Below are positions 1 through 12,322 of a stretch of DNA of 64,000 nucleotides, piece by piece. Source of the stretch: Pyrenopolyporus hunteri (taxonomy: Eukaryota; Ascomycota; Sordariomycetes; Xylariales; Hypoxylaceae); contig CADCXC010000005.1 of assembly GCA_902806595.1 (NCBI GenBank), positions 2,480,001-2,544,000 on the forward strand, written 5' to 3'. A program made the position numbers and the translations under genes. The notes beneath the pieces were generated by a model. The model searched no databases. It was not told the origin of the DNA and saw nothing but the letters and a program-made list of their open reading frames with translations. Positions within the stretch are counted from its first letter, which is position 1. Each line of letters begins with the position of its first letter.

Positions 1-783
1 CGACTTTGTGTGGCGTCACGTACTACTTGGCTAAAGAACCAGCCAAGCTTGCCAAAGTGGTCGAGGAAGTCCGTACTACCTTCAAGAGCGAAGAGGAAAT
101 CACCCTAACATCCGTTAACGGGCTGAGCTAGTAAGTATTGTCAAGAATACCGGTGGCGATTAACTAACGTCTGTAGTATGCTTGCTTGCCTTAACGAGGC
201 TCTGCGGCGATATCCTCCGGTTTCGAATGAATTTCCGAGGCAAGTGCCCAAGGGCGGCGCTACCATTTTGGGGAGATTTGTACCCGAAGGCGTAAGTGAT
301 TTATTTACGAGCATCTTTCTTTCCTTGTGTATCATGCTTTGCTAAACTGTTTGAACAGACCACGGTTTCTATCTACCAATGGGCTATGAACAACAACCCT
401 AGTTACTGGAAAAACCCAACGAAGTACGCTCCGGAAAGATGGTTAGGCGACCCGGAATATAAGGACGACCAGCGCGATGCCATGCAGCCGTTTAGTGTTG
501 GCCCGCGAAACTGCATTGGTAGGAAGTAAGTTTTACGCTCTAATCTTCTATATTTCATCCATGTAGAAGCCAGGAGGTATTGGATAAGGAAGACGCTAAC
601 GTGTGATTGTGCAGTCTCGCTTACGCTGAAATGCGTCTCATTCTGGCCAAGATCCTTTACAATTTCGACATGTCGCTCTGCGAAGAGTCTTACAATTGGG
701 CGGTAAATCAGAAGGCGTACGGCGTATGGGCGAAGCCGGCTCTGTACCTTCGCTTGACTCCGGCTGCCGTAAAATCTGCTTAA
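1..783 (+). CDS. Cytochrome P450, C-terminal part (5' end outside window)
   Basis: This is a heme monooxygenase, presumably ER-anchored, of which only the C-terminal part is present. Exons fit 1-130, 177-291, 359-525 and 615-783, with GTAAG donors and AG acceptors that keep the frame. The translation shows the K-helix ExxR motif (NEALRR), the PERW motif and the heme loop FSVGPRNCIG with its cysteine ligand, followed by an ordinary C-terminal tail ending in TPAAVKSA. The I-helix and N-terminal anchor lie upstream of the window. The tail resembles the trichothecene/benzoate-hydroxylase-like fungal P450s, but the substrate cannot be read from this fragment. No break is seen in the part present. 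Confidence 0.93.
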
Positions 784-1882
784 GTATACCTCTACTTACC
801 AGTCACAATCCTGGTACGGGGCTGAAGGCTGGGATTAGTTGCTCGGGTTGTGTGCGAGAGGTTATCGCGAGTATCAAACGATGCCATAACTTACTACACT
901 TTTGAAGCGTTGTATATCTAGGGATAGGGTGGGTAAAACGAATAGAACGGGAAAACTCTTGTGGGCTTCGAGTTTGGCTACGCCCCCCCAAGGGACCGTC
1001 ATGGGAATGGGAATACGGAAATTATATTTATTTATAATGCAATAGCCTCTCTGAACGGCCGCTGAATATCTCCTACTGCATCTCTTATTTACAGTGAATT
1101 TGTAAGCTACTGGACTTTCACAGCAAATATTGCTGACGTACTTCTCACATATGACCATTGAGTTACTGTATCAACAGGTGGGAATAATGAGTTTACACTA
1201 ACTTATGTCGGATGTATAGGCATTCCATGGCGACCTTAGGATTCGCCGTCTTCTTATAGGTAATGTGATTATTCATAATCTTAATGCTGGAGCTGGCGGG
1301 GCTTTACCCTCCTGTTGGGTATTTGAGCTTGGAGTAAAGCTGCCTTGCAGGCCCTCAAATTGAAGCGTCGAGCAGTAGACTAACATTACGTCTATTTGTG
1401 ATAACTGAATTAGATCGTGAGACTTTATGGTGGTGTATAAATCAATCGGTTTTTGGTAGGCGAGCTACTCGGCCCCTATCTGTAAGCTTAGATCAGCTAT
1501 ATTGTAGGGCTGTCGTCCGTATTAGAATTTTAGCTCAATAATAGGGGTGTTAGAGGTTTTATTTAAGGAATATGAATGGCGGAAAATCTGCCCCTGCATG
1601 GCTCCGAGTGGATAGAAGCGGTAGTATTGAACCGGGTTTGCACCCCATTTGGCGCCATCCACCCAAGCTACCGGCCAGCGGAAGCTCTGGTTGGTAGGTT
1701 CGTAAATATGAGTGCCTGGATAGGCAGGTAAGCTTAGCATTGTCGAAAACCTATACCTCATGGGCTAAATCCTAGGTTAATATTAGTATACAAATTTCAG
1801 GGACATATATTTAAGAAAATGGCAGGCAAAATGATCAAATTTCTTAACCTGCTACCTTCTAACTCCTCATAACTCTGCGAAG
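784..1882. other. Spacer between the P450 3' end and the PL20 gene
   Basis: No gene is recognised here. The only open stretch worth recording is a minus-strand 79-codon frame at 1522-1761 (listed separately). The last 100 bases before 1883 should hold the lyase promoter and 5' leader. Confidence 0.5.
1522..1761 (-). other. Unrecognised small ORF (79 codons), possibly a gene fragment
   Basis: The frame begins with ATG at 1761 and ends at 1522. Its centre is rich in W, G, P and Y (for example WPVAWVDGAKWG and NPVQYYRFYP), which looks more protein-like than random frame noise. I do not recognise the family. There is no obvious partner exon on either side, and it lies divergently about 120 bp from the lyase start. 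It could be a degenerate exon of a lost gene or simply chance. Confidence 0.2.
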
Positions 1883-2775
1883 ATGGTCTCCTTCAGCCTC
1901 TCTAGCTTGCTCGTCGTGTTGGGCCTATCGTCTGTCCAGGCGGCACAGACCTTTCACAACACTGGCACAAAGGCCGGATGGGATACCTTCACCCATGAGC
2001 ACAAGGGCACTGTTGATGAAGTGACGGACAAATTCTATAAGGGCCCTACGGCTCTTAGGATGACTCAAATCCACGATGCGAACTACAAGGGCCGGTATCA
2101 CTCTGAAGCGGTCAAGTACAACGTCTATCGCAAAGGCGATACCGGTTTCTATGGATTTGCTTTCCGGCTCCAAGATAATTGGCAGTTCAACCCGGCCCAG
2201 GGGTATAATATCGCCCAGTTCATCGCCGACTTTAAGAACCTTGGATGTGGTGAAGACTATATGCCAAGCACTAGTATGTGATGCTGAGAACTTTTCCTAT
2301 TTCTTCTAAACTTTCTTTCAAAGGATTATAGCTGACTTAATTATAAGTGGTGTGGATTGACGGCGATCAACTGGCGACCAGAGTCAAGTTTGGAGAGGTG
2401 TGCCCCACCAACAAGCAGAAGATCAAGGAATTCAAGAAGCTGAAGACGGTCACTGCGGGAGTGTGGCACCGCATCGTGATCCAGGCCAGCTGGAAGAGCG
2501 ACAACACCGGGTATTTTAAGATGTGGTACGATGGCGAGAAAGTTGTCGAGGCGTACAACCTCGCGACAACCGTCGGCGACGGACGAGGCTTCGAGTTCAG
2601 AGTCGGTTTATACGCCAATGCTTGGCACGACCATGGCTACGAAGGCACCCAAGGAACTAGGCAGATTTGGTACGATCAGATTGCTGCTGGCTCTGAGTTC
2701 AAAGATGCCGACCCTAGTCAATGGGGCGCCAGTGTTGCAGATATCAAGGTTCAGCAACCTAATAAAGACCTCTGA
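1883..2775 (+). CDS. Secreted glucuronan lyase-like polysaccharide lyase (PL20 type)
   Basis: The enzyme would cleave beta-1,4-glucuronan by beta-elimination outside the cell. The gene has two exons, 1883-2273 and 2348-2775. The intron opens with GTATGT and closes at TATAAG, giving the join PSTMVWIDG and a protein of 272 residues. A signal peptide is clear (MVSFSLSSLLVVLGLSSVQA). The mature part starts QTFHNTGTKAGWDTF and contains the jelly-roll signatures YHSEAVKY, GYNIAQF and MWYDGEKV known from Trichoderma-type PL20 lyases, at about the usual length. Catalytic residues were not mapped one by one. It is a single gene with no sugar-use partner next to it. The PL7 or heparin-lyase-like fold is the main alternative family. 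Confidence 0.85.
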
Positions 2776-3306
2776 GTTCCGCTAGCTGTTACATTACCCC
2801 TAATGGCGATGGTCGAGACTTAGGAACAAATTCATTTGCGACGCTATAAATGAGTTGATATAGTTAATAAAACACTTTCTCCTTATAATTGTCCCTAAAG
2901 CTATACTGATTTATTAACTCGTAAGGTTGCTTCGCGCGTGGGAGGAAGAGAAAATTGGGCAAATGTTGTACTGTCACAACCCTAACCCTATCCCTAACCC
3001 TAAGCACGTCTTTGGGGATCCTATGGATATAGGTAGGTATATAAGTGAGTAGGTTTCTGAGAGCCAAGACCATTCGAATTACCTTACAATTACATTACTT
3101 TAACGTTATAGTAACATTCATAAAACGATGATTTTAGTAGTTATCATTGGCTAACACTAACATCGTAAATACCAAATGCCTACCTCCTTGGCATTGTACT
3201 GATGTCTGTTTTCAGAAGCCACTCCTAGCCTCTCTCTTCCGGGATAATAGCATAGCTACGCGTTCCAATCCTTATCCACCGAAGTCCCATTGAGAATCTA
3301 GCCTCG
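2776..3306. other. Convergent spacer between PL20 lyase and RNase H-like gene
   Basis: Two convergent genes end on either side. No coding signal is recognised. It contains a short telomere-like block at 2978-3003 (listed separately). Confidence 0.5.
2978..3003. repeat. Interstitial telomere-like repeat (about four CCCTAA units)
   Basis: Four consecutive CCCTA(A/T) units are readable, one imperfect (CCCTAT). CCCTAA is the complement of the TTAGGG telomere unit of filamentous fungi. The tract is only 26 bp, so it is an internal copy, not a chromosome end. Confidence 0.7.
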
Positions 3307-3930
3307 CTATATGAAAGCTCTGTGGGCTAGAGCATCAGCTTCCTGGTTACACTCACGCGGGATATGCCAGAGCTTAATGCGACGGCCTCTACCAACAAGC
3401 TCCAAAGCTGTAATCCGCTCGTTGATGTGCTTGAGCATTTGATAGTGCGCGATGGGTCGGCCTTTCGCATCGATTCCATGGTTCTGGTTCCAGAGTTCGA
3501 TCCATTGGCATAATGCTAACACCAGGAACTGCGAATCAGACGCGATAACGACCTCACGCACTGGATGGTGGTCGCAGATAAGAGATATAATGCCCAAGGC
3601 CTGTGACAGGGCTTCGATTTCAGCACATGTGCTCGTCTGTACCAGGTTCGGGTTCAGATGCCCCCACGTGTTATACGATGATCCCGGGCCGAAATACACG
3701 CCCCAGGCGCCTCTGGCAAAGCGTTCACCGTTATTCCGGCAGGCGCCGTCAATATGAACGACGAGCGATGTAGGGTTGACGCAGAGTAGCCGGTGCGAAT
3801 TGAAGTATGTTAGCTCCGAGAACGACTTTTTGGTGTTGTAGTCGATTAGGCGATCGCGGGGGATTCCAATGTGGGTCAAGCTTAGAGTGGGATCGAACAG
3901 ACGATCTGCCAGATAAGTGGCGTAAGCCAT
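3307..3930 (-). CDS. RNase H-like domain protein (stand-alone)
   Basis: Single-exon gene of 207 residues. A type-1 RNase H fold is supported by all four acidic active-site positions in order: D in HIDGACRNNG, E in CAEIEALSQA, D in IASDSQFL and D in CNQEADALAHRA. The last is preceded by LWHIPREC, a typical pre-catalytic strand. The domain occupies about residues 55-205, after a short N-terminal stretch of unknown role. It would cleave RNA of RNA/DNA hybrids. No reverse transcriptase or integrase sequence is seen beside it, so it does not look like part of an intact retroelement. Such free-standing RNase H-like genes are common in Sordariomycetes and may be domesticated. The start at 3930 is the first ATG of the open frame. 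Confidence 0.8.
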   Translation of the reverse strand: MAYATYLADRLFDPTLSLTHIGIPRDRLIDYNTKKSFSELTYFNSHRLLCVNPTSLVVHIDGACRNNGERFARGAWGVYFGPGSSYNTWGHLNPNLVQTSTCAEIEALSQALGIISLICDHHPVREVVIASDSQFLVLALCQWIELWNQNHGIDAKGRPIAHYQMLKHINERITALELVGRGRRIKLWHIPRECNQEADALAHRAFI

Positions 3931-4647
3931 CGTATCGTGAGATGAATAAAGTAATAGGTGTCATGAATTGGACGAATCGATACCCAGGAAGTTGAAATAA
4001 GACTGGCTTACGATGAACTATCTTATGCAGCTTTTATATAGTGTAGCTTAGACAATGAAGAGTTAATTTGAGGCTTGCTTTCGTTTTCTGCTTGTTGGAT
4101 GCTGAGTTGTTTGGATGGGAAAAACGGGATACCTAGTTCCATCAATACATACCTAGGTAGATAAACATACGTTAAGTTTCGTACGCAAACGGTGAGAGTC
4201 ACTTTAAGCCGCAAGTGCTGTGGTGAGTGATTAAGGGGTTGCTGGTGGATACCACGTTGGCCACCATATAAGGTATCAATAATACGAATACCTAACAAGG
4301 ACCCCTCTCGTCATTACTTATTCCGTAGGCAAGCCAACAGATTAGTAGGTATTATATCCACCCCATGTCGATGGGGGATTTGGTATGATTCAATAGGGGT
4401 TGCCTATTTCGCTCGGATCTCGACTACAGCGCTGTCAAGAGTAGGTATAAAGGGCCGTACAACACAGCAGAACTAGAAAGGATCAATGGGGTCATCAACA
4501 TTTCATTGGTCGGCACATCGTACACTATCACTACCTAGTATAGCCATTCGAAACCATTTGGCCCGCCTATATCAACTATATCAACTCATACACAGAGGAA
4601 GGAAAACAATGCCCTATGGTATCTCCTTAAAACTCCGCCAACCCCGT
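3931..4647. other. Spacer between RNase H-like gene and ADH 3' end
   Basis: No gene is recognised. The region is AT-rich with short CTAGGTA-type motifs. The part next to 3930 should hold the RNase H promoter. Confidence 0.4.
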
Positions 4648-5798
4648 CTATTTACTCGTGTCGACAACATACCGACCGGCGATCTTACCCGCCTCCATTA
4701 AATCGAATACTTCCTGTAGCTTGCTGAGGCCAACTACCTTGTAGGGTGCCGAGACGAGACCTCTCCTGTAGAAGTCGATGGCTTCAGCGGTATCCTGTCT
4801 GTTTCCAACGTAACTACCCTTGATAGTGATCATGCGAATGACGGTGTCAAAGACGGGGGCCTTCAGATAGGCACCAGCAGGGAGACCGACGGCAACGATG
4901 GTTCCTCGGCTGCGCACATACTCGCTGGCCTGTTGGAAGGGACGTTCGCTCACAGCTAGCAGGAGGACGGCGTGGGGGCCGAGCCCGTCGGGTGTCGCTT
5001 TCTTGACGTCCTGTACCACGTCCTTGCTCGTGGTGAAGTCGATATACTCGGACGCTCCGAGTTCCTTGCACATCTTGCCTTTCTCCTCGCCACCGTCAAT
5101 GGCGATTGTGTGCAGTCCCATTGCTTTGGCGTACTGGAGAGCTAAACTGCCCAGACCGCCGCCGGCGCCGACGATAGCGACTAGCTGGCCGGGCCTCGCG
5201 TCGGATTCCTTCAGGGCCTTGTAAACCGTCAGACCAGCGCACAAGATGGGTGCGACGCCCTCGAGGCTGAGTTCTTTCGGGATCCTGGCGACGTGGGCCG
5301 CCTTGCCGATAGCGTATTGTTGGAAACTACCGTCTACCGTGTAACCGGAGAGTAACGGGGTTGTGCAAAGAGGCTCCAACGATTGTTGGCAGTATGAGCA
5401 GCTAAGGCATGAGCCATTCAACCACTTAATACCAACGTGGTCCCCTATTTGGACATCTTTAACGAGCTCGCCACGTGCGACGACGACACCTGCACCTTCG
5501 TGGCCGCCAATGAGGGGCATTTTAGTGGGTATCGGCCAGTCGCCCTTCATGGCGTGCAGGTCTGTGTGGCAGACACCGGAGTATTTGATGTTGATGAGTA
5601 CTTCATCGGGCCCTGGTTTTTGGACTGGAACCTTCTTATATTGAACAGCTATTTCGTGTTAGTTGCTAAGATAGGCGTTCACGGAGACTAAAATTGGCAA
5701 TGAAGATTGCGTAGGTAGGTTGAAAAGATGTTAAACTTACGTCCGCCGACCTTTTCAACGACCTGCGCCCATTGCTCGGTCGGAATCTGAGAGGCCAT
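4648..5798 (-). CDS. Zinc-dependent alcohol dehydrogenase (ADH I type)
   Basis: NAD-dependent medium-chain alcohol dehydrogenase, cytosolic, interconverting primary alcohols such as ethanol with aldehydes. Exon 1 is 5741-5798 and exon 2 is 4648-5648, separated by a 92-bp GTAAGT intron. The join gives EKVGGPVQYKKVPV and a 352-residue protein, the standard fungal ADH I length. The catalytic zinc region shows C46 in GVCHTD and H69-E70 in GGHEGAG. The structural zinc cysteines are C100, C103, C106 and C114. The NAD-binding loop is GAGGGLGSLA. The C-terminus IAGRYVVDTSK is typical. The gene is free-standing. A 19-bp direct repeat pair lies about 320-370 bp upstream. No defect is visible. Confidence 0.95.
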
Positions 5799-8194
5799 GG
5801 TTGCTAGAGTTCGACGCGGAGTTGACCGAGCTGAATATCGCTGTGAGTGATAATTATATAGGTGTTTTGTGAAACCGGTAATCGCTTTGCTTGACTGATG
5901 GCAATGAGACGAGAAATAGTTGAGACGATCCAGAGGTTTATATACCTTAGGTAGGTATCTAGGCAAACAAGACATTGTGGGTAGTACCTTAAAAGGGCCG
6001 GCGATAAGTCTTTACTTACATAGATTGAGGCTATCTTCCAATCGGGCTTGCGCCCGCCCGGCGGTGTCTGCGTCTTGCTTTGGATGGCATGCTTAAGCAT
6101 GCTTAATGTCACCTTACCCCTCTCACGACTCCAACATGTAGGCTTTCTACCCCTCTCACGATTCCATTACACCGGAGCCTTTGTATCTGGTGAATGAAAT
6201 CGGACTCCTGCGCACAAAAGAGGATCGCCACAGTAGACCGGGTTGGAAAGTCAGGCGCTTCTTGGCTGATGTGTGGATGTACGGGGCTGTGTGGTACCAG
6301 CCGAAGCTGACGCACTAGACCGTGCCAGCCACTCAAGTAGGCTGGTCGAAGAATATGCCTTTGTTTTTCTTGGTAGGGTTGCAGATGGCACTTACCTTAG
6401 GTAGTACCTCAGATACCTAGTGTTGGGCCTGAAATCGCGCTGAACTCCGGAGGCCCCGCTACAGTAGCTCTGTGTCTATCCCAGCTGACGTATGTAGCGC
6501 TACCCTGGCCCAAATGCTCGAAACCAGCTTAGGGCCAACGACAAGCGAACCTGGAGTCTGTACTTTGGCATCTACGGAGGTAGGGATGCGATATTGACCC
6601 CATACACTAGAGGCGACTATCATTATGAACCGGCTCTTCAAGTTCTAAGGTCCAAACGCGGGGAAAACGCGGGGAACAAAGTGCTTTGACCAATTCTTTT
6701 TGCTACTATCGTTACTATTGCCACTAAACTGTATGTACGATACAAGACGCACATGCTTAGGATGAAGATATTAGGGATAATTACAGGTTCCAATTGGCTT
6801 TCCCATGTAAGTGCGGTGTTTGATGCAGCTTCCGCAGAGTTGAGGCGGATTAGGCTCTGGATTCGATGCTGTGCTTCTATGATCGTACGATTCAATACGG
6901 ATGGGGTGATGACATTTACAAGGATCTCTCATGATACTCTCAGAGCACAATGCTGTCATGTGTCAGCCCACAACTTCTCAGGGGCCGATCATATTATGTA
7001 TAATGCTAGACTCTAACATTAGTTCCGTCATGATTCATACACGTAAATGCTCGTATATACGTACGTATATGAGTACCTATGTGGACGTAGGATGTAATAA
7101 GTTCGATATGTACGATTGTTTACCATATGCCTGCCTACCAACCTAGGTATGCATTACTGCAACTCTACCTACTCTGCAGCTGAGATTATCTTATTGGCAG
7201 GATATAAGCCGGGCTTATTATTCCCCAATGGACAGTCAATGGATACTCATTTGCTTCATGGACATACATACATGATTAAGCAAGGAATTACCCCAACTTT
7301 CTCAATATTAACCCAAGTGTCTGGGTCAGAGGCGGCCGGTGACTGTTAAGATTGGTCGCTGCAGCCGAATTTATGTGGCACAACTTGCGCAAGCGTGCCA
7401 AGTCCGGTTGACAGGAGATTTGAACGGCTTCGCAGGACGGTATTCAATAGCTGAGTACCTAGGTACCTATCTAGATACAGTGCGATATATAGGTCGCTCT
7501 AGTTCATACTGGTATTTCTAACAGGTCACGGAGAAAAGGAAGTATAATAATTGAAAAGATGAAAGAGGAACTGGAATAAAGGAATTTTATATGGTTTAGC
7601 TGGACACGATAAGGTAAGGGGGCCCTTGTCTGCGTTAGCTCTCTTGTAATACGTAATACAAGTAGGTACCTACATAGTAGTACCGATAATCTCGGAGATT
7701 GTAAAGTCTCTATCCCGACATCTCCGTCTCCGACAGCCACATCTTTAGGTACCGAGTTACACAGAAGATCTGTTCGAGTTTTACATTCTTTATAACTTTC
7801 TCTTTTCCATCTTACGAAGACATTTTACGCATCATGAACTAAAAAATATTACTCAATTGTCTACTACCTGCCCAGGTAGTTCGCATAGACTTCGCATAGA
7901 ATATCGAAGGAATATCAAACATAAACCACCCCCCTCATATGTAGGTATTGTCGCTGATCACGAAGGATCGTCAGCCATGCGTGCCATCCGTTTTCCCGAA
8001 TGATGATATCCTTACGTCCTCAGCGGCGAGACTATTCTATTCTTTTATTCCTAACCTCTCCAAGAAAATAAATTGTATTACATAGGTACCGAGAAACATT
8101 CATTGGCTGCGTGTTCAGCCCTAGGGACGCAAAATGCAAGATATCCCAGCCTCCGTAGGTACAAGGGAGGTCGAGTAACCGATCAAGTCTCTCG
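5799..8194. other. 2.4-kb gene-poor spacer (ADH upstream / ABC transporter 3')
   Basis: No convincing coding region. It holds a 14-bp palindrome at 6088-6101 (CATGCTTAAGCATG), a direct repeat pair (6115-6133 and 6148-6166), a short GCGGGGAAAAC duplication near 6656-6676, and CCTAGGTACC-type palindromic repeats near 7455-7475. Small open frames here lack family features. Confidence 0.5.
6115..6166. repeat. 19-bp direct repeat pair upstream of ADH
   Basis: TACCCCTCTCACGACTCCA at 6115-6133 recurs at 6148-6166 with one mismatch (C to T), 33 bp apart. It lies about 320-370 bp upstream of the ADH start codon, so a regulatory role is possible but unproven. Confidence 0.5.
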
Positions 8195-11100
8195 TCACCC
8201 ATCCAAAGTCTGGTGTAGCACATTCACGCGATAGCTTTCGCTGCGGGCCATCAACTCCTCGTGCGTACCCTTCTCCACACATCGTCCATCCTCGATCATG
8301 AAGATCACGTCTGCACGTCGGATCGTGTGGAGTCGGTGTGCGATAGCCACCACCGTTATACCCCGCGTCGCCTTCTCCAGTCCGTCCTGCAGTAGTCTCT
8401 CCGATTCGGCATCTAAGGCACTAGTCGACTCGTCTAGGAGTAGGAGCCGAGGCTTGCGTACAAGCGCTCTCGCGATGGATAGGCGTTGTTTCTGCCCGCC
8501 CGACAGTTGGCCTCCGCTGGGTCCGCATTGCGTGTCGTAGCCGTCCGGTAAAGCTATGATAGTGTCGTGGATATTGGCCAGCTTACACGCCTCCTCAATG
8601 TCGGCGTCTGACGCTTCTGTGCCTGGCCGGGCACCAAGAGCGATGTTGAACCGGATACTGCCGTCGAATAGGACGCTGTCTTGCGGTACTAGGCCGATAT
8701 CATCCCGAAAGATGGGTTCCTTCTTGGCTGAGATATCAAGACCATCCACTTCGATCGTGCCTGATTCCACGCTATACATGCGTTCCAGCAACGAAATAAC
8801 CGTCGACTTACCAGCGCCGCTAGGACCAACGAGCGCACAGAACTGGCCTGGGCGGATTTCGATGTTCAGACCTTTCAAAACCAGCCGGTTTGGTCGTGCT
8901 GGGTACGCAAATTTTACTTGCTTAAAGCTGACCGAGAGGCCCCCAGCACCTGATGGTGGTGTTTTCTCAGACTCGACGTCTGCCTCTGTATCGTTGGGAC
9001 GAAGTCTCTTTCCTAACAAGTCTTTTGACGAGCCCAAATCTATGAGGTCAAAAATCCGCCCCACTGCTGCACCTGCTCTTGTTATCTCAGGGGCGAGCGT
9101 GAACAGTTGCCCCCAAAGCTGGGCACTCACGAGGAGCGCGATAAGCACGATGAAGAATTGGACCTGCGTGTAATGGCTTTCGATGATTTGCTTCGCCCCC
9201 CACCAATAAATGAAAGCATAAATGAGGTTTGACAGACTAAAGGCGATCGCTAGGAAGAGGTTGGCCCAAAGGCTCGAACGGGTCATCTCCTTTCGCGGGC
9301 CTGAGAGAGACCGACGATATGTTCCGAGCACTTCCTGCTCCAAAGAAAGTGCAGCAACAGTTTTGATCGAGTTTACGGCTTCAACGGTAATGCCTACGGA
9401 TCTCGCAAAGGCTTTCTCGTGTCGTTCCGCGAAACGAGAAATGACGCGCATTTGCATTATACCCGAGCCAAGCATGAGCGGTACCGTCGCGAGGCAGACG
9501 ATGGCGATTTTCCAAGCAACGATGAGTGTCAAAATGACAGCGACGAGGAAGTTGATAGCGATGGAGAAGACGGACCCTATTATAGAACCCGTTAGGCCTT
9601 CTACGGCAGCCGAGTCACTCGTGATGTACGATAACAGCGTGGACGGGGTGCGGTTCTCGGACTGATGCCATTGTAGATCCTGTTCGAGTAGCGAGCGGAA
9701 GGAGAAGACCCTGATCTTGTACAAGACCTTTTGCGCGATCCAGCCAAAGGCTGACCAACTCACGCCGTTGGCAAAAAACTCCGCAATAGCGAGTACGAAG
9801 AACATCAATCCGAAGAAGCTACCTGCCGCTCGGATAGCGTCCTCGGAGTTGCAGGGGCTTAGGGCGCCGATGGTGTTGCCGAAAATCAGCGCCGAACCTG
9901 AATATGTCCCACCAACAACGAGTGATGCGAATAGAGCAACGAATAGACAGAGTAAGTAGGGTCGAGTTATCGCTGCCACGCTCTTGATGGTCGCCCATGT
10001 TGGCCTCGAACGGCCAGACGGTATTGCCTTTTTTTCCATTTCTATTTCGGCTTCAAAACCGGCTTCCTCCTCCTTAGCATTTCCGTTTTCGGCAGTGAGC
10101 GACCGAGACACTCCTTCTAGGTCGACGTCCGAATAAGCCGTCCCCTTGCTGGTACTTCCCTTTGCCGTACTGACGCTTGACGTCTCCGACCCTACGTTCT
10201 GCAACCGGACGAGAGCGGCATAATCGCCGTCTCTTGCGATGAGGTCTAGGTGACGGCCCTGTTCCACAACCCTTCCGTTACGCATCACAACGATGTTGTC
10301 GGCGTTCTTCACAGTCGCTAGTCGATGTGCTATCGATACTACGGTTCTACCCAGAGAAACCTTGTCGATTGCGCTTTGGATACGCTGCTCGCTAGCCGAA
10401 TCAAGAGACGAAGTGGCCTCGTCCAAGACGAGAATCTTAGGGTCTTTCACCAAAGCTCTTGCCAATGCCACACGCTGTTTTTGCCCGCCGCTTAGAAGGT
10501 CCCCGTTCGGGCCGACCATCGTACCGAATCCGTATTCCAGGTTCTCTAGGAAAGCATCGGCATCAGCTAGGCTAGCTGCTCGCTGAACCATTCTCACGAT
10601 TTCGAGAGCCAGGTCACCGTGGGCTTCTGCTGCAACTATAATGTCTTGTCCACCTCGTACGGCTTCCGCAATTTGGGACAGCTTGGTGCTAAGAAGTAGT
10701 GGCTGCAGAGGGGCATGCTCCGGGCGTGGAGAATTTACTAATCCAAGGGCTATGTTTTCTAAGACCGATCGGTCCAAAAGCAAAGGGTCCTGTTGAACGA
10801 GTCCGATAAAGCTTCGCAGCTGTCGTACGTTTACGTCGCGGACGTTACGGCCATCGACGTATATGGAACCGCGATCGGGATCATATAAACGAGTAAGCAA
10901 CCCCGCAATAGTCGACTTACCACTGCCAGATAGACCAACGATCGCGGTATGTTGGCCCGCTGGGAAGTGCAGTGTGACATCTTGGATTACGGGGACGTCT
11001 GGCCGAGACGGGTAGGTAAAGTCCACATCCTCGAGTTTAACGTCCCCTGAGAACGAATCGAAGTCTCTGTTTTGGCAAGGAAGCGTTCCGTCGATTTTAG

Positions 11101-12322
11101 AGTCTCGATCGATATCTTTCTTAAGTTTCTCCAGCGCCGCTGTGGCAGAGCCGAAGATCTGCAGGTAGGGTGATATTTGGCTAATGACGATGGAAGCTAG
11201 AGACCCGATGTGAGAAATAGACATAACCATGGAAAATGAGGACCTTACCATCAACTAGAAGGAAGATAATGGTGTATGTTGTACCGACCGTCACTCCTTC
11301 CGCACGGCCGCCCACAACATCAGCTATCGTCCGACTGCCTTGCCAATAAGCCAACCCACTCGCGGAGAAAGCTATGAAATAGAGAAGTCCAGACTGAACG
11401 GCCGTTGCGATGGCTTTCTTTATCCCGTTCTTCTTTGCCGCGCTGAGTTCATTCGCAAACTTTTTCTCAAGCCGGTCATCGGCTCTGAACGCGTGTACTA
11501 CCATGACGTTCGACAAGCTCTCCAGAGCGATGGATGACGCCGAAGCGACGTGTTCCGACGCTTTCGCTGAGAATTTTCCAATGAAATAGCCTCCCCCCAG
11601 AGACATTAACATGAAAGCGGGAACTAGCGAAACCAGGATACCGGCGAGTCTGGCGTTTTTAATGAAGGCAACGATATAAGAAGTGATGAACATCGCCAAC
11701 GAACCCATGTATACACCGACTTTCTCGGACGTTCCGCTCTTGATGATGTTGATATCGGCGCTCAAACGCGAGGAGACTTCCCCGGCGGGTAGCTTATCGA
11801 AGAAGGACACCTCCTGGCGAAGTAGGGACCGGAAGTATCGTTCTCGTAACCGGTGGGCGAGTCGATCGCCGAACAAGTTCCAGCACACCGAGAAGGTATA
11901 GACGAGCGCCATCTGCGCCAAAGCGCAGGCCATGACCAGCAGTACCTTTTGGTTGACTTCGGCCTGGTATTCCCCAGGTGGGATCGCCTGTTCTTCCGAG
12001 CATGTTGCAGAATTAAGGTCGTCCAACAGTTGGCCAAACAGGATTCCAAGAAGCGGGAACGGTATTCCGGCCGCAATTGAGGCGACGGTTCCGATTACCA
12101 ATAGCGCAATATCAACTTTACTCGGTTCGGCGTAGGTAAGGAGCTGGAAATATCGAAAGAGACCTCGTGTGCCCTTTTGAGTCGGTTAGCTTGTTGAATG
12201 AAGTGTGAGCCATATATGTTGGGTGACTTTACGCGTGAGACTACGGATCTAGCTCTACCGAAAATTGTGTCCTTCGCGCCCTCATCGGCGATTGGGCCGT
12301 GGGTATGAGGAACGGCATCCAT
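8195..12322 (-). CDS. Full-length ABCB-type ABC transporter (candidate SitT-like)
   Basis: Exporter of the MDR/P-glycoprotein class with the layout TMD-NBD-TMD-NBD. Three exons fit: 12233-12322, 11249-12173 and 8195-11196, with 59-bp and 52-bp introns. They give 1,338 residues, the normal size. The joins restore SVVSR/GTRGLFRYF and IFLLVD/ASIVISQISPYLQIFGSA. NBD1 has Walker A GLSGSGKST (about 426-434), signature LSGGQKQRVALARA and LDEATSSLD. NBD2 has GPSGAGKST, LSGGQKQRLSIARA and LDESTSALD, so both sites look competent. It is divergent from the siderophore MFS gene across a 1.4-kb spacer that carries an ATCTGATAA site at 12897. Pairing of an ABCB pump with a siderophore MFS recalls the sitT/mirD pair of Aspergillus fumigatus, so an iron role is inferred. 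A general drug pump is the alternative. Confidence 0.93.
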
